From: an uncultured Clostridia bacterium
GTDB taxonomy: Bacteria > Bacillota > Clostridia > Christensenellales > Borkfalkiaceae
NCBI GenBank assembly: GCA_904419945.1
Contig: CAJFTM010000002.1
Span: 1-64,000 of the forward strand
DNA: 64,000 nucleotides
Direction: 5' to 3'
The first letter of the stretch is position 1. Each line of letters opens with the position of its first letter. A program made the position numbers and the translations under genes. The notes under the pieces were generated by a model, which was given only the letters and a program-made list of their open reading frames with translations, was not told the DNA's origin and did no database searches. This document shows positions 17,293-24,729 of the stretch, piece by piece.

Positions 17293-18021
17293 CTACAGGG
17301 CCGAAAAAACTTCGCCGATCTTTCCGTCGATCAACAGGCAGCCGGGGACTGCGCGCGCGGGCGCGCCGCGGTTGACTACGATGAGCGAATCCCCCTCAAA
17401 GTAATCGATCAGTCCGGCCGCAGGATACACATTGAGGGATGTGCCGCCCACGATGAGCACGTCTGCCGCGCGAATGGCGCGCACTGCCCCTTCGAGCGTG
17501 GCGCCGTCCAGCGGTTCCTCGTACAGCACCACATCCGGCTTGACGATGCCGCCGCACGAACAGCGCGGGATCCCCTCCGCCTCTGCGACAAACGAAACGG
17601 GATAGCTCTTGCCGCACGCCATGCAAAAATTGCGCAGCACGCTGCCGTGCAGCTCGAATACGCGGCGGCTGCCCGCTCTTTGGTGCAGGCCGTCGATATT
17701 CTGCGTGACGACGGCGGCGAGCTTCCCCTCTTCCTCCCATTGCGCGAGCTTTTTATGCGCGGCATTGGGGCGGGCGGAAAGGCAGAGCATCTTGTTCCGA
17801 TAAAAGTCAAAAAATTCCTCCGTATGGCGGTCGAAAAAGGTGCGCGAAAGTATGGTCTCGGGCGGATATTTATATTTTTGGCGGTACAGCCCGTCCTGCG
17901 AGCGGAAGTCGGGGATACCGCTCTCCGTGCTTACCCCGGCCCCGCCGAAAAAGACGCCCCTCTTCATGTGCGAGACGGCCCTGCGCAACGCCTCGATCCC
18001 TTCCTGCAACTGTTCATCCAT
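17293..18021 (-). CDS. cobB: NAD-dependent protein deacylase CobB (class III sirtuin)
   Basis: 242 residues. All sirtuin motifs are present: GAGVSTESGIPDFR (about residues 27-40), TQNIDGLH, catalytic His in FELHGSVL, two zinc Cys pairs (CMAC, CSC), and GGTSLNVYP. ATG at 18021 has AGGTG at proper distance; a GTG at 18030 is also in frame but lacks a ribosome binding site. CobB removes acetyl or longer acyl groups from lysines, for example on acetyl-CoA synthetase. It follows the membrane protein gene by 5 bp, so they share a transcript, and lies upstream of a second, different sirtuin. Confidence 0.95.
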   Translation of the reverse strand: MDEQLQEGIEALRRAVSHMKRGVFFGGAGVSTESGIPDFRSQDGLYRQKYKYPPETILSRTFFDRHTEEFFDFYRNKMLCLSARPNAAHKKLAQWEEEGKLAAVVTQNIDGLHQRAGSRRVFELHGSVLRNFCMACGKSYPVSFVAEAEGIPRCSCGGIVKPDVVLYEEPLDGATLEGAVRAIRAADVLIVGGTSLNVYPAAGLIDYFEGDSLIVVNRGAPARAVPGCLLIDGKIGEVFSAL

Positions 18022-18026
18022 ACCGT

Positions 18027-18779
18027 TCACCTATGCTTTTTGATCCGCTTTTGGGAAGATGTATCCGCGGAAGAGGGCACGATCGCGTCGGCGACCGCAT
18101 CGCCCGCGTCCCCCTCCGTCACGATCAGGAGAATGACGAAAAAGACGATAAAAAAGGCGGCGCAGTACGAAAGGTTCATGGCGTGCCGATAGTCCCCTCC
18201 GAACCATATGTACAACACCTCCCCCGCCAAAACGAAAAACAGATACAGCCCGACCAAGGCCGCTTCGCGGTACAGGAGGGCTCCTTGCGCCGCATTCCAG
18301 CGGCAAAAGCACACAATGCTCGCCGCCAGCACGCCGCACAGCAGCAGCGTGGAGAGCACATTCTGCACGACAAATCCCCGCGCACCCCAATCGAAGCAGA
18401 GCAGAAACGCATTGAGAAAAATGACGCCCGCAGCGCCCGCCAAAATCGGCCAATTCCTGAAAAAGTTGTTGCCGACCTCGCAAAAATAAGCGGCGATGGC
18501 CAGCCCTGCCCCCGCCGAAAAGAGGGCCGGAAAGAAGAAGAGCCCGTCCGGCCGGTCCTTGACCGAACAGACGAGATAGCCGATAAAGGCCCCCGCTCCC
18601 AAGAGCGCCGCCAGCGCGATGTTCAGCCAGCGGAAGAAGAACAGTCCGATGCCGTACGCCGCAAACAGCACAGCTGCGCAAAAGAGCTGCTCGCCCGCCA
18701 TGATCAGGATATTTTTATGGAGCCGCTCCCGCTTTTTATCTCCGGCCGCCGAAGGCGCGCCCTCTCCCCTTTGCATCAT
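18027..18779 (-). CDS. Hypothetical multi-pass membrane protein
   Basis: 250 residues, starting at the first of two adjacent ATGs (18779) after GGGGGA. A basic N-terminus of about 35 residues is followed by seven to eight hydrophobic helices and a short basic C-terminus (SSQKRIKKHR). No family is recognised. It is 5 bp upstream of cobB in the same direction, which suggests co-expression, but gives no direct clue to function. Confidence 0.75.
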   Translation of the reverse strand: MMQRGEGAPSAAGDKKRERLHKNILIMAGEQLFCAAVLFAAYGIGLFFFRWLNIALAALLGAGAFIGYLVCSVKDRPDGLFFFPALFSAGAGLAIAAYFCEVGNNFFRNWPILAGAAGVIFLNAFLLCFDWGARGFVVQNVLSTLLLCGVLAASIVCFCRWNAAQGALLYREAALVGLYLFFVLAGEVLYIWFGGDYRHAMNLSYCAAFFIVFFVILLIVTEGDAGDAVADAIVPSSADTSSQKRIKKHR

Positions 18780-18904
18780 CGATCCCCCTTTTTTTCTTTC
18801 TGTCCTGATGCCGCAATACGGCGAAGCGCGCCCTAAAAAGGGCGCGCCTCTGTATCCGCCGCGCCAAAGCGCATCGGTCTGCCTTCCCCTATAAGGGGAC
18901 TTTT

Positions 18905-19105
18905 TTACTCGCGTACGCCTTCGTTGAGCTTTGCGAGCAGCTCGTCGAGATCCTTGCCATGCACGCTGACGGCCTCGCCGATCGTCTCGCCGTGCGCCAT
19001 CGCACAGCCGAGGCAGTGCATGCCGTAAGACATGAGGATCTGCGCCGAATCGGGATTGAGCTGCAGGCACTCCATGATGAGCGTATCCGCCGTGATCTTT
19101 GCCAT
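18905..19105 (-). CDS. DUF1858 redox disulfide domain protein
   Basis: 66 residues, ATG at 19105 after AAGGAG. The whole protein is a DUF1858 (hybrid-cluster-protein-associated) domain: MAKITADTLIMECLQLNPD, then SYGMHCLGCAMAHGETIGEA with its CLGC pair at about residues 32-35. Free-standing copies are widespread in anaerobes and are thought to work in redox or metal handling near ScdA/Ric or hybrid cluster proteins, neither of which is present here. Confidence 0.87.
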   Translation of the reverse strand: MAKITADTLIMECLQLNPDSAQILMSYGMHCLGCAMAHGETIGEAVSVHGKDLDELLAKLNEGVRE

Positions 19106-19296
19106 GTTCGTATACTCCTTGATCAAGTCTCCGCGCACTTTAAGCCGAACGGTCTCCCGCCAAAAGCGGCGCGGGCATTTTTCTCTATTATTATAACACC
19201 GGTTCGTTCAAAAGGCAACTCGTTTTGTCGGATTTTTTGGACAAATCCCCTTCGCTTTTGTCGCAATAAGCCATATTCCCCGCCCGCGGCGGCCCT

Positions 19297-19589
19297 TTTT
19301 CCACAGAGACCTGCCGACGCACCTTCCGAAGCGCCCGTTTGTCCCCCTTTCCCTTTGTGCCCGACGTTCCTTTTCACAGAACATGTGGATAAGAATGTGT
19401 ATAACTGTGGATAAGTACAAGTTATACACACATTTTGAGCTGTTTTTGTCAGTTTTTCCCAAATGTGAACAAAAGATCGAAAAAGTTATCCACAAAGTAT
19501 GCACGCTTATCCACTTTTTCCCCATTTTTCGAGGGATTTCCACACCGTATTGCACCCTTCCGGTAAAAAGTCAAAAAAAATTATCAACA
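19297..19589. other. DnaA-box cluster in a 680-bp gene-free region
   Basis: Between 19106 and 19785 no gene is supported. Within it are sites fitting the DnaA box TTATNCACA: perfect at 19384-19392, 19396-19404, 19406-19414 (minus strand) and 19422-19430, 19486-19494 (plus strand); one mismatch at 19507-19515, 19297-19305 and 19581-19589. The spacing of the first three is 12 and 10 bp. A+T-rich sequence follows to the right. This is the density of a replication origin or a DnaA-titrating locus. No dnaA, dnaN, rpmH or rnpA is nearby and gene orientation does not switch here. Confidence 0.75.
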
Positions 19590-19732
19590 AATGCGCGAAC
19601 GATTGTTTACAATTTGCCCAAAACGACCTGATGTCTCCGCCGATGCGGCGCACAAAACAACTTCTTTTTGGGCAGATTCGGCAACTTTTGCAGTGTTTTT
19701 CAATTTTCTTCCCAAGTCAATGGCAAAATTCA

Positions 19733-19760
19733 TTGACAAATTTTTAAAATCTGCTATACT
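19733..19760 (+). promoter_or_regulatory. Promoter of tRNA-Arg
   Basis: TTGACA and TATACT with a 16-bp A+T-rich spacer, 26 bp upstream of the mature tRNA 5' end. Confidence 0.8.
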
Positions 19761-19785
19761 ATTTAAGTACGCTGAAAAGCGGCGT

Positions 19786-19862
19786 GCGCCCTTAGCTCAA
19801 TTGGATAGAGCGTTGGTCTACGGAACCAAAGGTTAGGGATTCGAGCTCCTTAGGGCGCGCCA
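19786..19862 (+). tRNA. tRNA-Arg (anticodon ACG)
   Basis: A full 77-nt cloverleaf: acceptor GCGCCCT with AGGGCGC, discriminator G and encoded CCA; D arm GCTC/GAGC; anticodon stem TTGGT/ACCAA around loop CTACGGA with anticodon ACG; T arm AGGGA/TCCTT with loop TTCGAGC. Reads CGU (and, with inosine, CGC/CGA). Its 3' end is duplicated twice downstream. Confidence 0.97.
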
Positions 19863-19870
19863 CAAAAAAC

Positions 19871-19900
19871 GGCACAGACACCCGTCTGTGCCATTTTTTT
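19871..19900 (+). terminator. tRNA-Arg terminator
   Basis: GGCACAGAC and GTCTGTGCC form a 9-bp stem with loop ACCC, then ATTTTTTT. Confidence 0.9.
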
Positions 19901-20017
19901 GTTTGGTGCGTCGTCAAGGAGCTCGCGTCGGTTGCCGCACAAGCGGCAAGCTATTCGTGCACGCAGTGCTTTGCCCCCACACAGGGGCAAGCCTCCTTAG
20001 GGCGCGCCACAAAAAAC

Positions 20018-20047
20018 GGCACAGACACCGGTCTGTGCCGTTTTTTT
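20018..20047 (+). terminator. Second copy of the tRNA terminator
   Basis: Same 9-bp GGCACAGAC stem followed by GTTTTTTT, inside repeat copy 2. Confidence 0.85.
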
Positions 20048-20175
20048 GTTTGGTGCGTCGTCAAGGAGCTCGCGTCTGTTGCCGCACAAGCGGCAAGCTA
20101 TTCGTGCATGCAGTGCTTTGCCCCCCACACAGGGGCCAACCTCCTTCGAGCGCGCCACAAAAAATGGCACAGACT

Positions 20176-20502
20176 TTAGAACAGTTCCTTCGGCACAAAA
20201 TCGACGATGGGGTTATCCTTTTCAACCTCGGCATAAACATACATTGCCTCGTAGTCCTCTCCCAAATCGCGGCCGTTGTAGAGGTTTATTCCTTGGCTAT
20301 AGTGGTTGATAAACTCTTTTACTTTTATGCCATTTTGGCTATTAAAATCGGTATATTCATCATAGTCCCCTTGATCAACGGATGAAAAATTTTCGATTGC
20401 CATGACAGGATTCGGTAACAATGGAAAACTGTAAAACATAGCTAAAAATACAATGATCAAAAAACAAACTATTGATAAAACTTTCGTTAATAGTGTTTTC
20501 AT
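20176..20502 (-). CDS. Small membrane-anchored protein of the A+T-rich cassette
   Basis: 108 residues, ATG at 20502 after AGGAG. One N-terminal hydrophobic helix (about residues 7-28, VLSIVCFLIIVFLAMFYSF) followed by an acidic, Asn/Asp/Tyr-rich extracytoplasmic part. No family recognised. Base composition is clearly richer in A+T than the core genome and its stop codon lies at the boundary with the truncated tRNA-end repeat, so the gene abuts the insertion junction. Probably cotranscribed with the lipoprotein gene 24 bp upstream. Confidence 0.7.
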   Translation of the reverse strand: MKTLLTKVLSIVCFLIIVFLAMFYSFPLLPNPVMAIENFSSVDQGDYDEYTDFNSQNGIKVKEFINHYSQGINLYNGRDLGEDYEAMYVYAEVEKDNPIVDFVPKELF

Positions 20503-20526
20503 ATTTATTCTCCTAGAAAACTGTAT

Positions 20527-21072
20527 TTATTTAACAATTATTTTAATATATGGAGCAGCTAACACATTAACAGGGATTCCCGCGGTATTTAAAGTAGCTC
20601 CAAATGCATAATCCAACTGATATTCTCCCCGCCGGAAAATTCGCTGGGTATGGTGTAACTCGCCGTCCGACTCATCCACTTCGTAAAGGATATCCCGCAT
20701 AAAGTAATAGTCCTTTTCTAACCGCAGATTGCTCAACTCTTTTTCTCTGCCGTTGTCATCCACGTAATAGAATTCTGTCTTCGGCTCTAACGTAAAACTA
20801 AAATCGGCAAGCCCCATTTCTTCGTATACGGGATCATACGGTATGTTGATCGTAAAATCATTTCCGTTTAAATTCATTTCTTTTAATGCCTGTATGGAAT
20901 ACTTTACCCCATTGGGGGGAAGATTGCTCGGATAGTCGCAAGTAAATTCTACGATCCACCGCGACAAATCATTTTCATCCACATAATCGTAGGGTATGCC
21001 GCAGGCAGCAACAGTGCCCAATAGGATCATTGCCATGAGGATGCTTGCGCCTGCCAAAAATCTCTTTTTCAC
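20527..21072 (-). CDS. Putative lipoprotein of the A+T-rich cassette
   Basis: 181 residues if started at the GTG at 21072, which has GGGAGAA nine bases upstream and gives a normal lipoprotein signal (KKRFLAGASILMAMILL, lipobox VAAC). An upstream ATG at 21126 would add 18 unlikely residues. The mature part is rich in acidic and aromatic residues with alternating strand-like segments; no family recognised. A+T-rich like its neighbours and probably acquired with them. Confidence 0.72.
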   Translation of the reverse strand: MKKRFLAGASILMAMILLGTVAACGIPYDYVDENDLSRWIVEFTCDYPSNLPPNGVKYSIQALKEMNLNGNDFTINIPYDPVYEEMGLADFSFTLEPKTEFYYVDDNGREKELSNLRLEKDYYFMRDILYEVDESDGELHHTQRIFRRGEYQLDYAFGATLNTAGIPVNVLAAPYIKIIVK

Positions 21073-21280
21073 GTTTCGGTTTCTCCCTGCTGTTCCGATC
21101 ATTTTTATTATTCGGAATTGAGCCATCCATAAAAGGCCAAGGCTCGCCGGTTACCGATCTTTCAGACGCCCTCATTATAGCACTGAAAAAATACCGTGTT
21201 AAGCAAATAACCATACTTTTGACCCTCTGCATTCTTTTTTGATCCAATCATCACGAAACATGCTCGAGCGGCAAAGCCAA

Positions 21281-21329
21281 AAATGCATAGGCGCGCCCCC
21301 GCCAGGTTCGGCAGGGGCGCCCATTTTTT
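21281..21329 (-). terminator. Terminator after the XRE regulator
   Basis: GGGCGCCCCTGCC and GGCGGGGGCGCGCC pair imperfectly around a short loop and end in ATTTTTGG on the minus strand. Confidence 0.7.
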
Positions 21330-21636
21330 AATCGACGAGAGACCGGACCAAATCCAACACGACGCTCTTTTTGGCGTTGGGCACTTTTTCGAAAAGTGTT
21401 AAAAGCTCGATCTGCTGCGGCGTCAATTGATCCAAATCCATATCGTTATAAAAAGCAGAGACAGAAATTTCAAACGCTCGGCATATATCTTCGATCGAAT
21501 TGCGCGAAGGGGTAAAATGATTTTCGTTGAACCAACCGTATACGGTCGCTTCAGAAATACCCGCTTCATGCGCCAATTTGTACAATGTCCAATTTCGCTC
21601 TCTGCAAAGCTCCAAAATTCTCTTATGAATATCCAA
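21328..21636 (-). CDS. XRE-family helix-turn-helix regulator
   Basis: 102 residues, ATG at 21636 after AGGAGAAA. N-terminal Cro/C1-type HTH at about residues 5-60 (LYKLAHEAGISEATVYGWF, then SIEDICRAFEISVSAFY), followed by a short helical tail (LTPQQIELLTLFEKVP). This is a typical single-domain repressor-like protein of mobile or accessory DNA. It heads the A+T-rich cassette and is separated from the lipoprotein gene by a terminator, so it may control itself or nearby genes; targets are unknown. Confidence 0.88.
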   Translation of the reverse strand: MDIHKRILELCRERNWTLYKLAHEAGISEATVYGWFNENHFTPSRNSIEDICRAFEISVSAFYNDMDLDQLTPQQIELLTLFEKVPNAKKSVVLDLVRSLVD

Positions 21637-22060
21637 ACCCGGTTTCTCCTACCATGACTGCCTTTATATTGTACACCTCGGGCAGCCATAATATACAACG
21701 ATTGACTTTTATAAAATACTATAAGCAACCATTGTATTTGCTTTCATTTTTACGCAAAGTATGCTACAATTTGTAAGCAGACCCTTGCGCGCAAAAAATG
21801 GAGAATCGTTTGGGCTGTTTGCACTTTTTTCTCTTCAAAAAGCGCCTCTGCTCCCCATGATCGATCCCGCAAACAGAAAAATCGTGAAACCGCCGGCCAC
21901 ATCCGTTCGGAAGTATTGATCAAAACCTGCCGGCTGCGATCGCACGGAACGGTGCAACGGGCGAAAAGAGAATAAAAGCGGATATCTTTTCAGCGTTATT
22001 TCAACGGCGCAACGTACAAGTTCTTTCCCGAAGCAACAGCCTATAGGAGGTTGTATAAAC

Positions 22061-22094
22061 CGAGTGCTGTTTCAGCTCGATTTTTTATTTTTTC
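22061..22094 (+). terminator. Intrinsic terminator in gene-free DNA
   Basis: CGA..GCTG TTT CAGC-TCG stem followed by ATTTTTTATTTTTT, with no annotated gene upstream on this strand. Confidence 0.55.
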
Positions 22095-22119
22095 GTTGGC
22101 GCTTTGCTTGGAATAAAGG

Positions 22120-22160
22120 AATGGCATTGGAAAACTCCAATGCCATTCTCTCTTTTCTGA
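22120..22160 (+). terminator. Hairpin before the traX 3' end
   Basis: A perfect 12-bp stem AATGGCATTGGA with its complement (loop AAAC), then CTCTCTTTTC. The most likely roles are a second plus-strand terminator or part of the traX 3' region. Confidence 0.55.
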
Positions 22161-22230
22161 ACTTTTTCCTCCGTTATCCCTCGCGTTTCAGCGATCGATA
22201 AAAGGCCATGTTCAAAATTTGCGGCCAAAG

Positions 22231-23100
22231 TTACCCGGCAAAACTTAAGGAAGAGGCGCAAACTCCTTGCATGCGTGCGGCAACGAACCGAGCGGCCGCT
22301 CCTTTATATGACGCGGCTTTACCCGAACAGCACCGACAGAAAATCGGATGGATGATCAGATAAATCGCGCCGAGCAGGGCGAGATGCGCCGGATAAAAGG
22401 TATAAAACAACCATTTGAGCGCGTACTTTCCCCGCTTTCCGCTGTAGCCGACCAACAGCGGCACAGCCATAACCGAGAAGAACTGTATGCCGCCGACGGC
22501 GATCATCAGTGCGACCATTCCCGCAAAAAACGGGAGCAGCGCCGTTACAGGGCTGAACAAAAGCTGCGCGGCCCTCCCCTGTACGCCGAAAGAGCGCACA
22601 TCCAGCAGCCGCACACAGACGGGCAGCAGGACGCCCGCAATGCCATAATCGACATCCAGCGGCGAAAAACAACACAGCCACACGGCGAGAGCGAGTGCAC
22701 AGACGAAGGCCCCGGCGCACAGGACCGCCCCGCCCTTGCGCCCGGAGACAGAAAATTTTTTCAGCCCTTCGAGCGCATAAATGAGCGGACAGGAGAGGGA
22801 AAAGGTGATGAGGATATTGCCATACGGCTCTTTCATCACGAAGGACATGGCTGCGCTTGTCAAAACGCCCAACGCACAGACGAACGCAAAGTGCCTCGCC
22901 TTGTGGCGCGTATAGTGGCACCCCTCTCCGAACAAAAAGGCAAACAGCGGCATCGAGATGCGCCCGATAATGCGGAAAGCGATCTCTCCCGGAAACAAGA
23001 TCCACCCGATATGGTCGATCAGCATCGCAATACAGGCGATGACCTTGAGCTGATTGCCGCTGAAAAAGCCGATATAAACGCTGCTGCTTTCCTCTGCCAT
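22231..23100 (-). CDS. TraX-family membrane protein (acyltransferase-like)
   Basis: 289 residues, ATG at 23100. Signature NQLKVIACIAMLIDHIGWILFPG (split here at about residues 16-38) and later WLFYTFYPAHLALL identify the TraX family, membrane proteins first known for N-acetylating F-pilin and widespread in Firmicutes without pili. About eight helices. The last 30 residues after YLIIHPIF are Cys- and Ala-rich and unusual. It begins 4 bp after the hxlR stop, so the two form one operon. Confidence 0.85.
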   Translation of the reverse strand: MAEESSSVYIGFFSGNQLKVIACIAMLIDHIGWILFPGEIAFRIIGRISMPLFAFLFGEGCHYTRHKARHFAFVCALGVLTSAAMSFVMKEPYGNILITFSLSCPLIYALEGLKKFSVSGRKGGAVLCAGAFVCALALAVWLCCFSPLDVDYGIAGVLLPVCVRLLDVRSFGVQGRAAQLLFSPVTALLPFFAGMVALMIAVGGIQFFSVMAVPLLVGYSGKRGKYALKWLFYTFYPAHLALLGAIYLIIHPIFCRCCSGKAASYKGAAARFVAARMQGVCASSLSFAG

Positions 23101-23104
23101 ATCC

Positions 23105-23431
23105 TTATCGGATGCTCGCCTTGTAGCGGTCTCCCCAATCGGCCATGGCGTCGATGATGGGCAGGAGCGATTCGCCGATATCCGTCAGCGCATAGATCAC
23201 CCGCGGCGGGACCTCGGCAAATGCCTCGCGCGAGAGGACGCCGTCCCCTTCCAGCGCGCGCAGGTTGTCCGTAAGCACCTTCTGCGAGATGCCGGGGATC
23301 CCCCTCTTCAATTCACTGAACCGCTGCGGTCCATGCAGCAAGTTGCGGATGATCAATAGCTTCCATTTATTCCCGATCAGATGCACCGTCGTGGCGACGG
23401 GGCACTCGGGCAGTTCTTCTCTCGTCAGCAT
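23105..23431 (-). CDS. HxlR-family transcriptional regulator
   Basis: 108 residues, ATG at 23431 after AAGGAGG. Winged helix of the HxlR type: CPVATTVHLIGNKWKLLIIRNLL with the N-terminal redox-type Cys, then RFSELKRGIPGISQKVLTDNLRALE. Such regulators often respond to electrophiles or thiol stress via the conserved Cys. Its own promoter and a palindromic operator lie in the divergent region shared with the cupin gene. Confidence 0.93.
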   Translation of the reverse strand: MLTREELPECPVATTVHLIGNKWKLLIIRNLLHGPQRFSELKRGIPGISQKVLTDNLRALEGDGVLSREAFAEVPPRVIYALTDIGESLLPIIDAMADWGDRYKASIR

Positions 23432-23449
23432 AGCATCCTCCTTTTTCCT

Positions 23450-23478
23450 ATTATAGGAGATGAAGAAAAAGCTGTCAA
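23450..23478 (-). promoter_or_regulatory. hxlR-traX promoter
   Basis: Minus-strand TTGACA and TATAAT, both perfect, with 17-bp spacing, 19 bp upstream of the hxlR ATG. Confidence 0.85.
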
Positions 23479-23482
23479 GCAA

Positions 23483-23499
23483 AGTATTAAAAAGATACT
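23483..23499. promoter_or_regulatory. Probable HxlR operator
   Basis: AGTAT-N7-ATACT palindrome immediately upstream of the hxlR -35 box and between the divergent promoters. HxlR-family sites are commonly of the GTATC/GATAC or TACT/AGTA type with similar spacing. Confidence 0.6.
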
Positions 23500-23602
23500 A
23501 AGATACAAATTGATTTCTTGCAAATAAATTTGTAACCATTGAGACCGGAGGGAACTCTTCTGCTATAATAGCGGCAGAAACCAAGCAGGAGGTCTATGTT
23601 TT

Positions 23603-23953
23603 ATGGCAAACTACAAAAAAATCAGCGTAGCGGAGGCGCCGCGCACCGAACTGCACGACAGTTTGGGCCTGACCGGAGCGGAGATCAGCATCAACGAGCT
23701 GCCCGCGGGCGCAAGCGTGCCCTTTGTGCACGCGCACAAACACAACGAGGAGATCTATGCCGTACTCTCCGGGAAGGGCAAAGCGGTCATCGACGGCGAC
23801 ACGGTCGAACTGAACGCCGGAGACTGGGTGCGCATTTCTCCCGCCGCCAAGCGGCAGTTTTTTGCCGCAGCCGACGAGGGAATCCGCTATCTGTGCATCC
23901 AAGTCAGGGAGAACTCTTTAGAGAGCTATACGGCCAACGACGCGATCCTGTGA
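23603..23953 (+). CDS. Cupin-domain protein
   Basis: 116 residues, ATG at 23603 after AGGAGG. A single cupin barrel with the metal site HAHKHNEEIYAVLSGKGKAV (about residues 43-62) and a second motif AGDWVRISPAAKRQF. Cytosolic. Small cupins of this type bind a metal and a small molecule; neither reaction nor ligand can be read here. Divergent from hxlR, and probably controlled by it (TATAAT at 23564). Confidence 0.9.
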   Translation: MANYKKISVAEAPRTELHDSLGLTGAEISINELPAGASVPFVHAHKHNEEIYAVLSGKGKAVIDGDTVELNAGDWVRISPAAKRQFFAAADEGIRYLCIQVRENSLESYTANDAIL

Positions 23954-23996
23954 CAGCACTTTGCCGGACGCGCACTTTTCCATCGAAGTCGAAAAA

Positions 23997-24032
23997 AGAT
24001 CCCCGCTGCAGAACCTTGCAGCGGGGATCTTC
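23997..24032 (-). terminator. bofA terminator
   Basis: A 15-bp perfect stem (AAGATCCCCGCTGCA and complement) followed on the minus strand by TTTTTTCG. Also separates the convergent cupin gene. Confidence 0.85.
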
Positions 24033-24057
24033 CGATCAGACAAATGATCGAGCTGCC

Positions 24058-24315
24058 CTAAAACAGGAAAAAGCTCAAAATAAGCAGTACGATGACGCCG
24101 GGAATGCCGAACAGACCGGACACGAGCCCCGTCCACCATGTGAGAGGGATCTCGACGGCGGGGATCAGGTTCAGCAGGAAGATGAGCGCAATACCGATGG
24201 CGGCATTGATCGCAAATTTTAAGATGGTCTTGATGCTGAATTTCAGCAACTTGAGCACGATCGCGAGCACGATGATCGCCGCGATGCCGACAAGAATGGT
24301 CTGCAAAATATCCAT
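24058..24315 (-). CDS. bofA: BofA-like pro-sigma-K processing inhibitor family protein
   Basis: 85 residues, ATG at 24315 after AGGAGG. Two hydrophobic segments and the BofA-type core INAAIGIALIFLLNLIP, then SGLFGIPGVIVLLILSFFL. In Bacillus, BofA holds the SpoIVFB protease inactive in the outer forespore membrane until sigma-K is needed; many Clostridia keep BofA-like proteins without the full pathway. A single gene with its own terminator. Confidence 0.85.
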   Translation of the reverse strand: MDILQTILVGIAAIIVLAIVLKLLKFSIKTILKFAINAAIGIALIFLLNLIPAVEIPLTWWTGLVSGLFGIPGVIVLLILSFFLF

Positions 24316-24729
24316 ACAGAAACTCCTCCTTTTTCAGTATACGCCGTTGGCCGCAGCACATACAGCCGGCGCCTCTATTATTATAACACGTTTCCCCGCC
24401 CGTTTTGCCGGTACGGCAGCATTTTTTTGTGTTTTTTGCGTGAAATTTTTCCAGCCTTTGCATCGGTCTGCCAAAAATACGGCATTCGCTCCCACGCTTA
24501 GAATCTTTGCAAAAAAATTAAGCCGACAAAGTACAGTCCGCATGCATGGGGAAACGGGAAAGCGACATAAATTGCTGTGTACGCTGCGCGCTTTCAGGCG
24601 ATGATGTTGCTGAAAGCCGACGCGCATCATTCGGTCCGCCTGATTAAAAGGAGCACCAAAAATTTTTTGCAACACGAAACACTGTTGCCCTGTTTTTATG
24701 TTATAATAAAGGCACAGAGGTGACAGACC
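24316..24729. other. Gene-free stretch
   Basis: Between bofA and the WYL pseudogene no reading frame, tRNA or riboswitch could be supported. It holds a GCCGGTACGGC hairpin followed by a T tract near 24407-24425 and A+T-rich promoter-like sequence before 24730. Confidence 0.6.

Larger units (their letters stand above)
19846..20175 (+). repeat. Tandem 147/148-bp repeat carrying the tRNA-Arg 3' end
   Basis: Copy 1 is 19846-19992, copy 2 is 19993-20140 and a truncated copy 3 is 20141-20175. Each begins with the last 17 bases of the tRNA (CTCCTTAGGGCGCGCCA; copy 3 has CTCCTTCGAGCGCGCCA), continues with the GGCACAGAC terminator hairpin, and copies 1-2 go on with about 90 bases holding two more hairpins (TTGCCGC/GCGGCAA and TTGCCCC/GGGGCAA). 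Copies 1 and 2 differ at only a few bases. Copy 3 stops inside the terminator stem, at the junction with A+T-rich genes. Confidence 0.92.
21637..22230. other. Gene-free stretch with a possible small RNA
   Basis: No protein gene is supported between the XRE gene and TraX. On the plus strand a -10-like TACAAT near 21765 and an intrinsic terminator at 22061-22094 (GCTG/CAGC stem, then ATTTTTTATTTTTT) could bound a transcript of about 320 nt. It contains several short hairpins but none of the conserved cores of 6S, SRP, RNase P or tmRNA that I looked for. Evidence is weak. Confidence 0.3.

Noticed and set aside
19297..19589. Direct claim of oriC
   Set aside because: No dnaA or other origin genes and no strand switch; kept as a DnaA-box cluster only.
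19888..20385. 165-codon frame through the tRNA-end repeats
   Set aside because: Its repetitive peptide arises from the DNA repeat with terminators inside; no start signal.
21780..22098. 6S, SRP, RNase P or tmRNA gene
   Set aside because: Conserved cores of these RNAs were not found.
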